From: Usnea hakonensis
Taxonomy: Eukaryota > Ascomycota > Lecanoromycetes > Lecanorales > Parmeliaceae
Length of the DNA: 40,354 nucleotides
Assembly: GCA_013423325.1 (NCBI GenBank)
Contig: BLJB01000502.1
Span: 1 to 40,354, forward strand
Direction: 5' to 3'
The notes below the pieces were generated by a model. It did not search any database. It had not been told where the DNA came from and saw only the letters and a list, made by a program, of their open reading frames with translations. This document shows, in pieces, positions 31,340 through 40,354 of this stretch. Within the stretch, counting starts at the first letter, position 1. Each line of letters starts with the position of its first letter. Made by a program: the position numbers and the translations under genes.

Positions 31340-33469
31340 ATGGACCCCGAGCATTCTTCCCATTCTTCTTCGTATCCTGGGGAAGACACCCGTCTGACTA
31401 GCACGAAAGAGCTCTCTGGATGGTATTCTTATGGCTGGGCGGCTGAGGTGTTCGTCATATGCGGTGTTGGTTCTTTCATCCCCATTACTTTGGAACAGCT
31501 CGCGCGTGAACGCGGCGTTCTTCTGTCCGACAGGGCCGTATCCTGCAGCGCCGGCTTCAAAACTACCAAGCCAATCAAGTCACCCAACACAACCCTTTCC
31601 TATGGAGAGGTCAACGCTTCATCTCCTCGAGCAGATACAGGCCAGTGTATCATCAACTTCTTCGGGACCGACATAAATACAGCGAGCTTTGCCATGTACA
31701 CTTTCTCGATCAGTGTGTTTATACAAGCTCTCCTCATCATTTCCATGAGTGGAGCTGCAGACCATGGTCGTTACCGAAAGAGCCTTTTGCTCACATTTGC
31801 ATTTACAGGAGCTGTGGCAACCATGCTTTTCCTCGCTGTTATCCCAAAGGTCTATGCACTTGGGGCCTTATTGGCCATCATCTCGAACACATGTTTCGGC
31901 GCATCTTTCGTATTACTGAATTCATTCCTCCCCGTCCTTGTACGCCGGCACCCATCTATCCAGGCACCCGAGATCGATGAAAATAGCTACTGTGAGGAGT
32001 CAAGCTCCGAGCAGACAGCCGAATACGAGAATCAAGCTCACAGTAATCTTACGGACTCACCTTCAACAACCTCTCTCGTCGCTCGTCCAATGAAGCCTAC
32101 TCAGACTTCATTAGCACCTATCTCACCCGCACTTCGATTATCAACCAAAATATCGTCATATGGAATAGGGATTGGATATATTGCGGCAGTAATTGTCCAG
32201 AGCTTAGGAGTAGCTATTGTTGCACTAGCAGATCCTATAATCACCTCAACGACTTTGACTCTTCGCATAGTCCTCTTTGTCGTTGGTCTATGGTGGTTTG
32301 TGTTCACAATTCCAGCAGCACTCTGGCTGCGGCCGCGACCGGGTCCCCCACTGTCTTCCATAGACAACGGTAGACAGAGGGGCTGGGCGACTTATATTGC
32401 TTATGCATGGCATTCCCTGGGAAAGACCATCCTACGAGCTCGCCGCCTTAAAGATGTTACGCTCTTTTTGGGCGCTTGGCTACTCCTTAGTGACGGCATC
32501 GCAACAGTCAGTGGAACAGCCGTGCTATTCGCGAAGACGGAATTGCAGATGACAGCAGCCGCTCTGGCCTTGATCGGTCTGGTTGGAACAATTGCGGGGA
32601 TTTTAGGAGCTTTTACTTGGAGTAGAATTGTAAGTATTTTCAAGCATTCTTTCGACGAGCACAGCGACTGGGACCGTAAGGCGTTTTTGAGGGGCTCCAG
32701 GAGAGACCAGTGCTTCTTCACTCCCCACGGTGGTTATTGCAAGAGCCGAACTCACTTCTTTAAGAAGTTGTGCTAATCTCAAAACCCGAGTCACAGTCCC
32801 GGTGGCTCGGCGTTTCTCCGTCAAGAACGATTATCGCCTGCATATGTCTGTTCGAAACCATTCCAATCTACGGGCTCCTAGGATACGTACCTGCCATAAG
32901 ACGTCTTGGAGTGTTTGGTCTTCAGGTACGGATTTTCTGCGGAGCGCACACTCCTTTCTTCATGTCCTGTAGGCTTATTCTGCGACGATACTTGAGTCAA
33001 GAGCCAGATCTCGTCCCTGCCTTATTGTTTCCTTACTCGTTTTATCATTTGATCTCATGCTGATCTTTAAACCCGTCAGCAACCGTGGGAGATGTATCCT
33101 CTTTCTGCGATTTACGGCGTTGTTCTCGGAGGGCTTTCATCGCACTGTCGCAGTGTCTTTGGTGAGCTCATACCTCCTGGATCTGAAGCTGCCTTCTACG
33201 CTTTATATGCCATCACCGACAAAGGCTCGAGCGTTTTCGGTCCCGCTATAGTTGGTGCGATTACAGATCGATATGGTGACATACGTCCTGCGTTTGTGTT
33301 CCTAGCTATTCTTATAATTATACCGCTGCCTCTGATGTTACTAGTCGATGTTGATCGAGGAAAAAGAGACGGTGGTGAAATGGCAAAAGAGTTGGAGGGA
33401 AAGGATGAGTACTCGCTACCCGAGAGTGATGAGACTTCCAGGCTGGTTGAAGAAGAGGAGGATGAGTGA
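31340..33469 (+). CDS. ATG22: Autophagy-related protein 22 (vacuolar amino-acid effluxer)
   Basis: Exons 31340-32629, 32797-32925 and 33080-33469, with introns of 167 and 154 nt in phase 0, give about 602 aa. Atg22 is an MFS-like protein of the vacuolar membrane that exports amino acids released by autophagic degradation. Features: GWYSYGWAAEVFVICGVGSF near residues 26-46 with the first membrane segment, further hydrophobic segments (NFFGTDINTASFAMYTFSIS, then GALLAIISNTCFGASFVLLN), a hydrophilic loop at about residues 210-265, and after the introns RTIIACICLFETIPIYGLLGY and QPWEMYPLSAIYG, GGLSSHCRSVFGELIPPGSE, AFYALYAITDKGSSVFGPAI. Exon junctions (WSRI/SRWLG and GLQ/QPWEM) are set by frame and family. 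The first exon starts at the first ATG. Convergent with OCT1. Confidence 0.92.
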
Positions 33470-33936
33470 ACCATGTAAAGATCCCATTCCGAAGATTAGC
33501 AATGTCTTCGAATGGACATGGGTGTTGTATTGCGAGTTTACATTTGGCCATTGCTCCAAAAGTCGGACATTGATACCCTCACCAGCTGAGAATATAGAAA
33601 TCAAACAAAATTTGATCCTCAGCTGAATTGAGGCCGAGCCTCAGGTTACTGTATTCGAAAGACTACTTATTATCTGTGAACAAATTGCCACAGGTATTCG
33701 ACGCTGATGTTTACATCTGCAAGGTCTACCCAGTGAGGAAAAAGAAGAAGAGAAGACGCAGTTTCGAGAATCTACCACGAGATATACGCCATACGGGGTC
33801 CCTGCATGATTCTGTAGAAAGGCAGACGGTCCTTATTCTTCTTTGGTGGTACTACTGGTAAGACCATAATGGGCTCTTATGCTTTTATCCAGTATCGACA
33901 CAGAGAAAGCCATTCGATCGTCTGTCATCAAGGTTC
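33470..33936. other. Convergent 3' intergenic region ATG22 / OCT1
   Basis: This 467-bp stretch between two stops has a purine-rich patch near 33737-33760 and no supported gene. Short frames on both strands are shadows of, or overlap, the neighbouring coding regions. Confidence 0.5.
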
Positions 33937-36270
33937 CTATCTGGCTTGTTCGTACACTCCCCATTTCCCTACCTCCTCCATCGCTTCCTTCCCACCGTCT
34001 TTCAGCTTTTCATCTCCCAATACGCCACTGATACAAGCCCAACCACTTCTCCCGGCTCCCCATTTCAGTACTTCCTCTCTATATCTCTCCCCTGCCTCTC
34101 TGTCCACACCCCCACCATCCTTTCCTCCTCTGAAGACTTCTTGCCAAATCTTTCCTGCAATAGCCCGATCAAACAAGTAGCTGTAGTATGTTCCTCCATA
34201 TTCTACCAGATGACCAAAAAAGCCCTGAGCTCTCGTTCCCGAAGGCTCAGGCACGCAACTATACTTATTGTACACGTCGAAGAAGACTTTTGTGCTATCA
34301 AAACCACCGCCCATACTGATCGGAAGCGAAGAGTGGTAAGCTTGATCCAGAAAACTAAATAAAATCTGAGTTTCCATCTGGATACCCTGTCCTCGTCCTT
34401 GCATCAGCAGTGAGTTTTCTACCATCTCATACGGCAGAGGCGCATCAGTCTCCCAGTGACGTGCAAAAAGGGCCAGCACAGAAGGATCGGAGGCGAAGTA
34501 CTCCATCAGGACCGAAGGAAGCTCCGCAAAGTCGGTTGGACACCGAGTACCAGAGACGATCTGTAGAGATGTGCGGCCAAGGATTGAATGAATTGCGTGG
34601 CCCATCTCGTGGAAAAGGGTTTTGACGTCCTGAAAGCCAAGCAACGTGGGAAGGGACGAGTTTGGCGACTGAGGGAAATCACAGATTAGGGCTAGTACCG
34701 GAAGTTGATAGCATCCATTGCTGTTCTTGGGGCAAGAAATTGCCATTCCATCATTGACGTCTTGCGGAAATTTTGACCCTTCACCTGTCCCTGAGGAGAT
34801 GAGACGCGAGCAACGCAGAGTAAAATGTGTGGGGTTTGGGTTCTTGCCAGCACGTGCGAATAAGTCGCAATAAAGGACCGCAACGTGACCATCAGTGTCG
34901 TGGTGAACATCCAGACGACGCACATCAGAGTTCCATGTCTCTCCAGGACTGGTCTCGCTAGGAACAAAGCGAATGCCGTAGAGCCGGTTGAAGAGCCGTG
35001 AGAGCCCTTGCATTACTGTGCCCAAGGAGAAGTAGGCCGACAAGAAATCCGGTTTTCGAGACTTTGATTTAAGGTCGACATTAAGACGATTTCGATAGTA
35101 GATGAGATCCCATTGTTCCATTCCTGACAAAATGCCATCTGCTACTTTCACCTTCTTCATTCTCGCCAGTTCCCGCATTACGCGCGGAGTATTATCTGCA
35201 GAGAGCGCTGTAAGGAAAGAGTCAACGGCCTCAGGTGACTTGGCCAGCTTATCAGACAAGTTCATGTGGGCATAGCTCTCATGGCCAGAAAGATTTGCAA
35301 TTTCGGCACGGGTTACCATGAGTTTTTCGAGCAGCTCTACCTGATTCTTGGAGGACTGTCTTCCTGCGATGTATATCTCTCTTCGTGTCGCTTCGTCGTC
35401 TACAGTTCCCAAAGCCGCATATGGCACATCGCCCACTGTGGGTAACCTTACCCTTTTCTGCCCATCGGAACACCGCGCGAGGATCAATGGATCCATGCCT
35501 TTCAATTGTCTAACATCGAAGTGCAGATACGACCTGGCCGGAATCATACTGTCGAGGAATTCATTTCCTATTGTCTTCATTTGATTTGACAGCTCGACGA
35601 ACTTGCGCCTCTTTGCGGCTGGGAGTTCAATGGCAGAGTTCGAAAAGTCTCTGAGCAGGATCTGGGCCACGATGTTCTCTTCCTCATTCCAATATCCTGA
35701 GGCTTCGTGAGTCGAGATAGCCTGCCTGAGCTGGGCGTTCAATCCAGGAGTGCTGTTAAGAACATTCATATACTCAAAAAGAAATGTATACGCTTGGACA
35801 GCAGCTTCTTGATAGGCAGTATCTGGATGTGTGCAACGTACAAAATCTGCAACATCAAGAACTCGACACAAGGAATCGCTAAGAAGATCAAGTTGCCTTG
35901 GTATGGCTCTGTATGCCTCCGTTGAGGCTGCTGACAATATCTCATCCACTATCTCTTGGCATTTTTTCTGCGTGACCTGGGCATACCTCAAGAAGCCCGA
36001 GGGGTTTGTGAGATACCGATTCTGAAATAAGCCGCGTGAAGGTATTGCTGGATCTGAGGTGTGCAGCTGAGAGAACTGTAGCCAGGTATTGTGAGAGTCG
36101 AATATCTGTCGCAAGGTGGTATCCTCAAGGCTCCTTTCGTGGCTGGTTGTAGATGAGAATCGATATTGCTTGAGGCCGGCTGTGGCTGTTGGTGCCACGG
36201 CAAGCATGCTGCGAAAACGAAGAGCATGGCGAGGAAACGGTATTGATAGGTGACATGGTGACTTGATCAT
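33937..36270 (-). CDS. OCT1: Mitochondrial intermediate peptidase
   Basis: A single-exon frame of 777 aa. Oct1/MIP is an M3 (thimet-oligopeptidase family) zinc metallopeptidase of the matrix. It removes an octapeptide from imported precursors already cut by MPP. The first 40 or so residues are Arg/Ser-rich with few acidic residues (MIKSPCHLSIPFPRHALRFR), a good mitochondrial presequence. Domain features include GLFQNRYLTNPSGFLRYAQ, the zinc site HEMGH at residues 554-558 (within VKTLFHEMGHAIHSILGRT), DFAELPSVLMEYFA with the third zinc ligand, and GTYYSYLFDRAIA near the end. Length is near that of yeast Oct1 (772 aa). The start is the first ATG of the frame. Gene-poor, RIP-affected DNA begins just upstream. 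Confidence 0.94.
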   Translation of the reverse strand: MIKSPCHLSIPFPRHALRFRSMLAVAPTATAGLKQYRFSSTTSHERSLEDTTLRQIFDSHNTWLQFSQLHTSDPAIPSRGLFQNRYLTNPSGFLRYAQVTQKKCQEIVDEILSAASTEAYRAIPRQLDLLSDSLCRVLDVADFVRCTHPDTAYQEAAVQAYTFLFEYMNVLNSTPGLNAQLRQAISTHEASGYWNEEENIVAQILLRDFSNSAIELPAAKRRKFVELSNQMKTIGNEFLDSMIPARSYLHFDVRQLKGMDPLILARCSDGQKRVRLPTVGDVPYAALGTVDDEATRREIYIAGRQSSKNQVELLEKLMVTRAEIANLSGHESYAHMNLSDKLAKSPEAVDSFLTALSADNTPRVMRELARMKKVKVADGILSGMEQWDLIYYRNRLNVDLKSKSRKPDFLSAYFSLGTVMQGLSRLFNRLYGIRFVPSETSPGETWNSDVRRLDVHHDTDGHVAVLYCDLFARAGKNPNPTHFTLRCSRLISSGTGEGSKFPQDVNDGMAISCPKNSNGCYQLPVLALICDFPQSPNSSLPTLLGFQDVKTLFHEMGHAIHSILGRTSLQIVSGTRCPTDFAELPSVLMEYFASDPSVLALFARHWETDAPLPYEMVENSLLMQGRGQGIQMETQILFSFLDQAYHSSLPISMGGGFDSTKVFFDVYNKYSCVPEPSGTRAQGFFGHLVEYGGTYYSYLFDRAIAGKIWQEVFRGGKDGGGVDREAGERYREEVLKWGAGRSGWACISGVLGDEKLKDGGKEAMEEVGKWGVYEQAR

Positions 36271-37529
36271 GTCCTTTCTTCTAAACGAACGAAACCGCCG
36301 GATCTCTTTAGGGAGTCAGTACCGAAAATCCCACACCGTGCAGAGGTTGCCTAGACAATGGGCGGACTAGTACTTAGCCCCACAGCATTATAGGCTTGAA
36401 GAATCCAATCGCACCCACTAAGCTCCCTAATCTTTTTCAGATGTGTCCCTAATCGATGGGTGCTCCATTAACAAAGCGCTGTCCGAGAGTCTTCCAAGAT
36501 TAGAGGTACGGAGCTCGGGGGGAGGAAAAACAAACTGCACTTAGGGCCGTGGAAGATGGTGAAATGTATCGTCTGCCAACATTTATAGGTCGCTTATGTG
36601 TACCTTAATCATGAAACTCTTGATGTACTCTATCAGAATATGTATACAGATTCCCAGCCAAAGCTCTACGCGTATACTGAATAGTTGAAGACTTATCAAC
36701 TTCGGTCCATGTGTTCCGGCCTCGGCGCCCAATGTCCCGAGACCAAGCCCTAGCCCTATCTTCGGAAGTAGACGGCCCGAATTTCTCGGTTATCGTATCC
36801 AAAAGTCTTGGCACGCCCACAACGCTGTCTTTAGTTTACAATTATATAAATATTAATAGAACGATTCCTCTAAATCATCTTAAAAAAAGTTTCCGGCTCG
36901 CTCCAATAAAGTCGAAGATATATGGAACGATATAAGTAGTATCATACGTGGAGATATATATACCTTATGGAGCCCGCAATGTCAAGGCGCCAAGGCGCTA
37001 AGCCCTATTAGGCTACATAGTTCTTGGCCTGTGGAGGAAATGGATATATAAGACTTCTTGATTTCTTTGCTATAAAAAAAGATGCTAAGACTACTTCGCT
37101 AGGCTATATCTAGTTTAGCGAATAGGTATGTCTACCAAATTTTGACTCTCCTTTACGTACACCATCTTCCAACTTATTACTACCCCCTATCCGAAACCGT
37201 CCTCCTTTATCTGTTCCAATTTTATCCACGTGGGATTATTCGGGTTAATGGAAAGGCTAAGTGCTCGCTCACGCTCCTAGTAGTCCCTCCACAATGAGCC
37301 TGTTCGTACAATTTCCTGTAGTTGAGTCTGCGTATTAATTACAGTATGCTTGTCCCTGATGTGATACTAGAGAGTAGTGACCCGTTTGTATGCGGTTACC
37401 TTTGTGTAGAAGCGATAACGTAACGTTGGCGTCCTCGTCGACGGAGTTACCGGCTGCGACCTAAAGCTTACGAGATACGTAGGGTCAACCTTAATAGAGG
37501 GACTAGTGAAGGAGAGCGGGAGCTGATGT
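36271..37529. other. Gene-free, partly RIP-affected region
   Basis: About 1.26 kb upstream of OCT1. The first 350 bp have normal composition and should hold the OCT1 promoter. From about 36830 to 37150 the sequence is AT-rich with long A and TA runs and reads as repeat DNA. A short direct repeat, caaggcgc, occurs twice near 36989. A 71-codon frame at 36820-36605 (minus) lacks an ATG start and has no recognised features. Confidence 0.5.
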
Positions 37530-40354
37530 TTAAACGTAGGAAAAGGGTAGTCCGGAGGCGGCAATAGCGCCTAGATCGCCGGAAGACCTTTTGCCCGGCG
37601 GAAAATCGAGAACTGTATAAGATATAACTCGAAGTGGGTTAAGGTAGTATTCTAACGCCTCGTTAGTCTTTTGGTTTGCGTTCTTTATTATACCCCTTAC
37701 CTGGAGTAAGCAGGGCGGATCGTGTCTAACGTAATACTCTGGGACGTCTATACGGAGTAATCGTATATCTTGAGCCTCGGTAGAGCATCGGCTCCGGCTA
37801 CCGTTGATGCCGGAGTCTTCGTAGACCAAATAGTGCTGGTTAATATAGTTCCTATAGTGGTAGAGGTGTGAGCCATCCTTTGGTCTATACGGTCCGATGC
37901 TTATAAACCTATTAAAAGCCGCACCCGTCCTCGGCCACGAGCGAGGGTTGAACCATGAAGTAGCTCGTACCTAAGGCGTTGCGTGATCGGATATGGAGAA
38001 TATCTGTCGTCTCGGTCAGTTCCCGTACCTTGGTCGTCGGGTCCAATATACTAATCTACTCGCGATCCTATAGGATGGCTGTATCTCGTAGCCGAAATCG
38101 TCGACAATGTCCTGCGGGTCTAGGCGCGACCAACTGGCGGGAATCAAGATACACGTGCCCGTATGCTCCGCCGTAAGCCCCTACCGGGCTAGGAGTTAAT
38201 CCTGATGCGCTTCAAATCGATCCTTTCCCGTTTCTAGTATCTACTCGATAGCTTTTATCTGGTTTATCCCTTTTCTGGATCGAATAGCTGGGTAGTTAGC
38301 GAAAGTGGGGTAGTCAAAATATGGCGTATTTGTAAGCTAGGTAGGGTTCGCAAGCTGGATTGTTTGCTTAATTTTAGAGGGGTCAGGCTTGCGTTCGATA
38401 GGAATAGTGTCAAGAGATGTGAAGTCTATGGCGATAAGGTCTTAACCCTCTCGCCCGGTCAGGTGTCGGACGGAGCGAGCGTTAACCCCGGGGTTATCAT
38501 CTAGAATCGCTCTACTGGGTTCTTCTTTTGCTCTTACTTCATTGGGGCTGTCATCTAAATCTCTTAAATTTTTCACGTCTGCTAGGATTATCGAATCGGA
38601 CGCTGAATCGCTGGAGAAGGTTAACGTTATATTGCGATCGACCCTGATACCTGTACGTTTATACGAAGCCCCAGAGGAGCGCGTAGGCAAGAGACCCACG
38701 TCGATCAAACCACCTTCTAATATGTGAGATGGAGATGGAGTCTGCCCGTGAGAAGGATTATGACGCGGCGTTTCTACATTTGAGGCTTCGATTCCCGGCT
38801 CTATTAACGGTAGCAACGGTGCTCCCCTAAAGCCAGCACGCTGTTCGCGTAGACGACGTAGGAAATTAAACCATCTATTACAGTTCGCCTTTTTCCAGCG
38901 CGACATCCCAGACGTCGCCATAGTGATCTTATGCATCGCCCTCAGCCAGCATATCAGCCTATACACTACCGTGCACAGATGTTCCGTATAGTTGCCGCGA
39001 GTGTAGCGCTCCCAGCATCTCCCGGTAGCTCTACCGGCGTCCACCATCCGTATAAGGAACCGAATATCCTGGTCGTCCTTCGTCCAATAGGATTCCGGGA
39101 TTGAAACCGATACGTATCTCGGGTTTCTCGAGCGTAAAGCATCAGCGGCGCGACTTACTAGGAACTTCTCCGATGATCGTCTTTCCTGCGGTGGGATCTC
39201 CCCTCCCATAGCCTCAATCTCTTCCATCGCCCTTCGCCAATGGTCGATTGCCCTATTATAGTACTCGATAAAAGCGTCTACGACCTAATCCTGAGAGAGC
39301 CAAGTTGCCATCTCGTCCCGGTTACGGAGACGGAGTAATTTCCTCAAAGTTTCCTTAGAGCTCTTTAGCGAATTTGTCAACGCTGCTGGGTCTCCAACTT
39401 GCGCACGACCCCTTGGCGGTGACAGCATTGGGACCGTGATTGGGTCGGTTGAAGATTCAGCCTCGCTGCTCGCAATGACGCCGTCTGTGTGAGTGGCTGA
39501 GAGTGTTGAAGGGATTAGTGTGACTGGCGCGAAGGGGGACCGAGCGGGCAAGGGATCAGGATCGCCGTCGTAGTACGGTGATAGTATTGGAACTATAATT
39601 AGGTTAGTTGAAGATTCAGCCTCGCTACTCGCAATGACGCCGTCTGTATAAGTAGCTGAGAGAGTTGAAGGGATTGGTATATCTAGCGCGAAGGGGGACC
39701 GAGCGGGCAAGGGATCGGGATCGCCGTCGTAGTAGCTAGGTAGTGTGGATAATCGATTATTGTTACTTTTAATCTACCTCAAGAACTCCTGGCGATTAGA
39801 TATAACCGTTACCGTATTATAGTTCGACGTGTTATCCCGGAAGCCTTATCTCCAATATTTCTGCCAGGACTACCAGGTGTGACGTAAGGTCTGAGGCAGA
39901 TAGATTAGAAATGGTCCCAGCTAGACGGCGGACTTAACGTACCGTTAGCTCTATATCTTTGAAGATTCTCGGGCCCTTTAGCGAGATCCCTTCCGCCGCA
40001 GCTCTCGTAACCTAACTAGCAAGCGTACGATTGTCTTTCTCGTCGAAAGGAAGTCGATGCTGTTGTGCCTGGGCGGTAGGATTATCCGTTACGGGAAAAC
40101 CTTCGTGATCGATAATACGACTATCTTCGTTTACCTTGGTACCCGTTAAGGCGATTAGTGCAAGCTTCTATTTCCCTGTAAGGGCTAGCCTAGGTTCGGA
40201 AGTCTTGGCTCGTTGAATTAGCACCCATCGTTACGATCGGAACTAATACCCACCTGCATTATGGAAGCCCCGCCTGTAGTTGCACGAGTATTTGTTATGA
40301 CACGATTTGTTCTCTGCGGAGAAGGCCGGATTATCGTTGTTCCGGGAGCACTCT
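37530..40354 (-). pseudogene. RIP-inactivated large gene with Rap1-type Myb domain, partial
   Basis: One minus-strand frame runs from the window edge (codon at 40353) to 39943, across a predicted 52-nt intron (39942-39891, gtacgt...ctcag, branch ctaat), then on to a stop at 37530. That is at least 137 plus 786 codons with no indel found. Fifteen internal stops, at 40245, 40233, 40170, 40014, 39872, 39848, 39776, 39287, 38444, 38339, 38243, 38198, 38183, 38018 and 37973 (first base), are TAA or TAG except one TGA. This is as expected from CAA, CAG or TGG after RIP. Across the intron the frame reads PFDEKDNRTLAS, a stop where Trp is expected, VTRAAAEGISLKGPRIFKDI, then RHTW and SWQKYW. This matches the Rap1/TERF2IP Myb (Myb_DNA-bind_2) pattern. 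A 159-bp tandem repeat follows. The C-terminal 500 codons are unrecognised. The gene continues to the right of the window. Confidence 0.75.
39418..39735 (-). repeat. Two-copy 159-bp tandem repeat
   Basis: Copies 39418-39576 and 39577-39735, exactly 53 codons each, lie within the decayed Myb gene and encode a Pro/Ser-rich unit (PARSPFA...IPSTLSAT...DGVIASSEAESST). Differences between copies are mostly transitions at CpA/TpG in the second copy, for example agcatt to agtatt and tgtgagtggct to tataagtagct. Confidence 0.85.

Noticed and set aside
36605..36820. 71-codon minus-strand frame starting VGVPRLLDTI
   Set aside because: The start resembles Rad2/FEN-type nucleases only superficially; it begins with GTG, is short, and lacks the downstream catalytic block.
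39418..39735. CRISPR-like or satellite array
   Set aside because: Only two copies, in phase with a reading frame. It is an internal protein repeat.

Overview
This window comes from the nuclear genome of a filamentous ascomycete, most likely Pezizomycotina. The evidence is: genes cut by short GT-AG introns (48-167 nt) with CTAAC/CTGAC-like branch sites; fungal-type orthologues of COG4, SUA5, RQC2/TAE2, RAD21, PMR1, zeta-COP, SF3B6, MED14, ATG22 and OCT1; and AT-rich repeat blocks almost emptied of CpA/TpG, the signature of repeat-induced point mutation (RIP). The class is not resolved from sequence alone.

Layout. 1-72: a 12-bp minisatellite. 388-2914 (+): COG4. 2915-4696: a gene-free stretch with a tRNA-Gly-like, A-tailed SINE-like sequence and small inverted repeats. 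4697-6097 (+): SUA5, convergent with RQC2/TAE2 (9949-6152, -, five exons). 10551-11706 (+): a Gfo/Idh/MocA oxidoreductase with two frame breaks. 14078-12154 (-): cohesin RAD21, divergent from the Golgi Ca2+/Mn2+ pump PMR1 (14707-18037, +, four exons). Then three minus-strand genes: zeta-COP (19019-18305), a STIMATE/TMEM110-like membrane protein (20635-19403) and SF3B6/p14 (22052-21425, five exons, one GC-AG intron). 22445-26371: a 3.9-kb TIR element with a RIP-destroyed core, into which a foldback element (23551-24032, containing an N gap) and a 111-bp solo LTR (24172-24282) were later inserted. Then MED14 (29759-26616, -), ATG22 (31340-33469, +, three exons) and mitochondrial intermediate peptidase OCT1 (36270-33937, -).

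37530-40354 (-) is the most surprising part. It is a gene of at least 920 codons that runs off the right edge. It keeps one reading frame across one intron, with no indel seen, but carries about 15 internal stops, nearly all TAA/TAG. It contains a Rap1-type Myb domain and a 159-bp tandem repeat whose two copies differ mostly by CpA/TpG-to-TpA changes. It looks like a multicopy DNA-binding protein gene killed by RIP.

The intact genes are housekeeping: Golgi/ER trafficking and ion supply (COG4, zeta-COP, PMR1), translation fidelity and quality control (SUA5, RQC2), chromosome cohesion, splicing, transcription, vacuole recycling and mitochondrial import processing. No operon-like or biosynthetic cluster logic is visible. 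The novelty lies in the repeat islands between them. All exon models were worked out by hand from splice motifs and reading-frame continuity.
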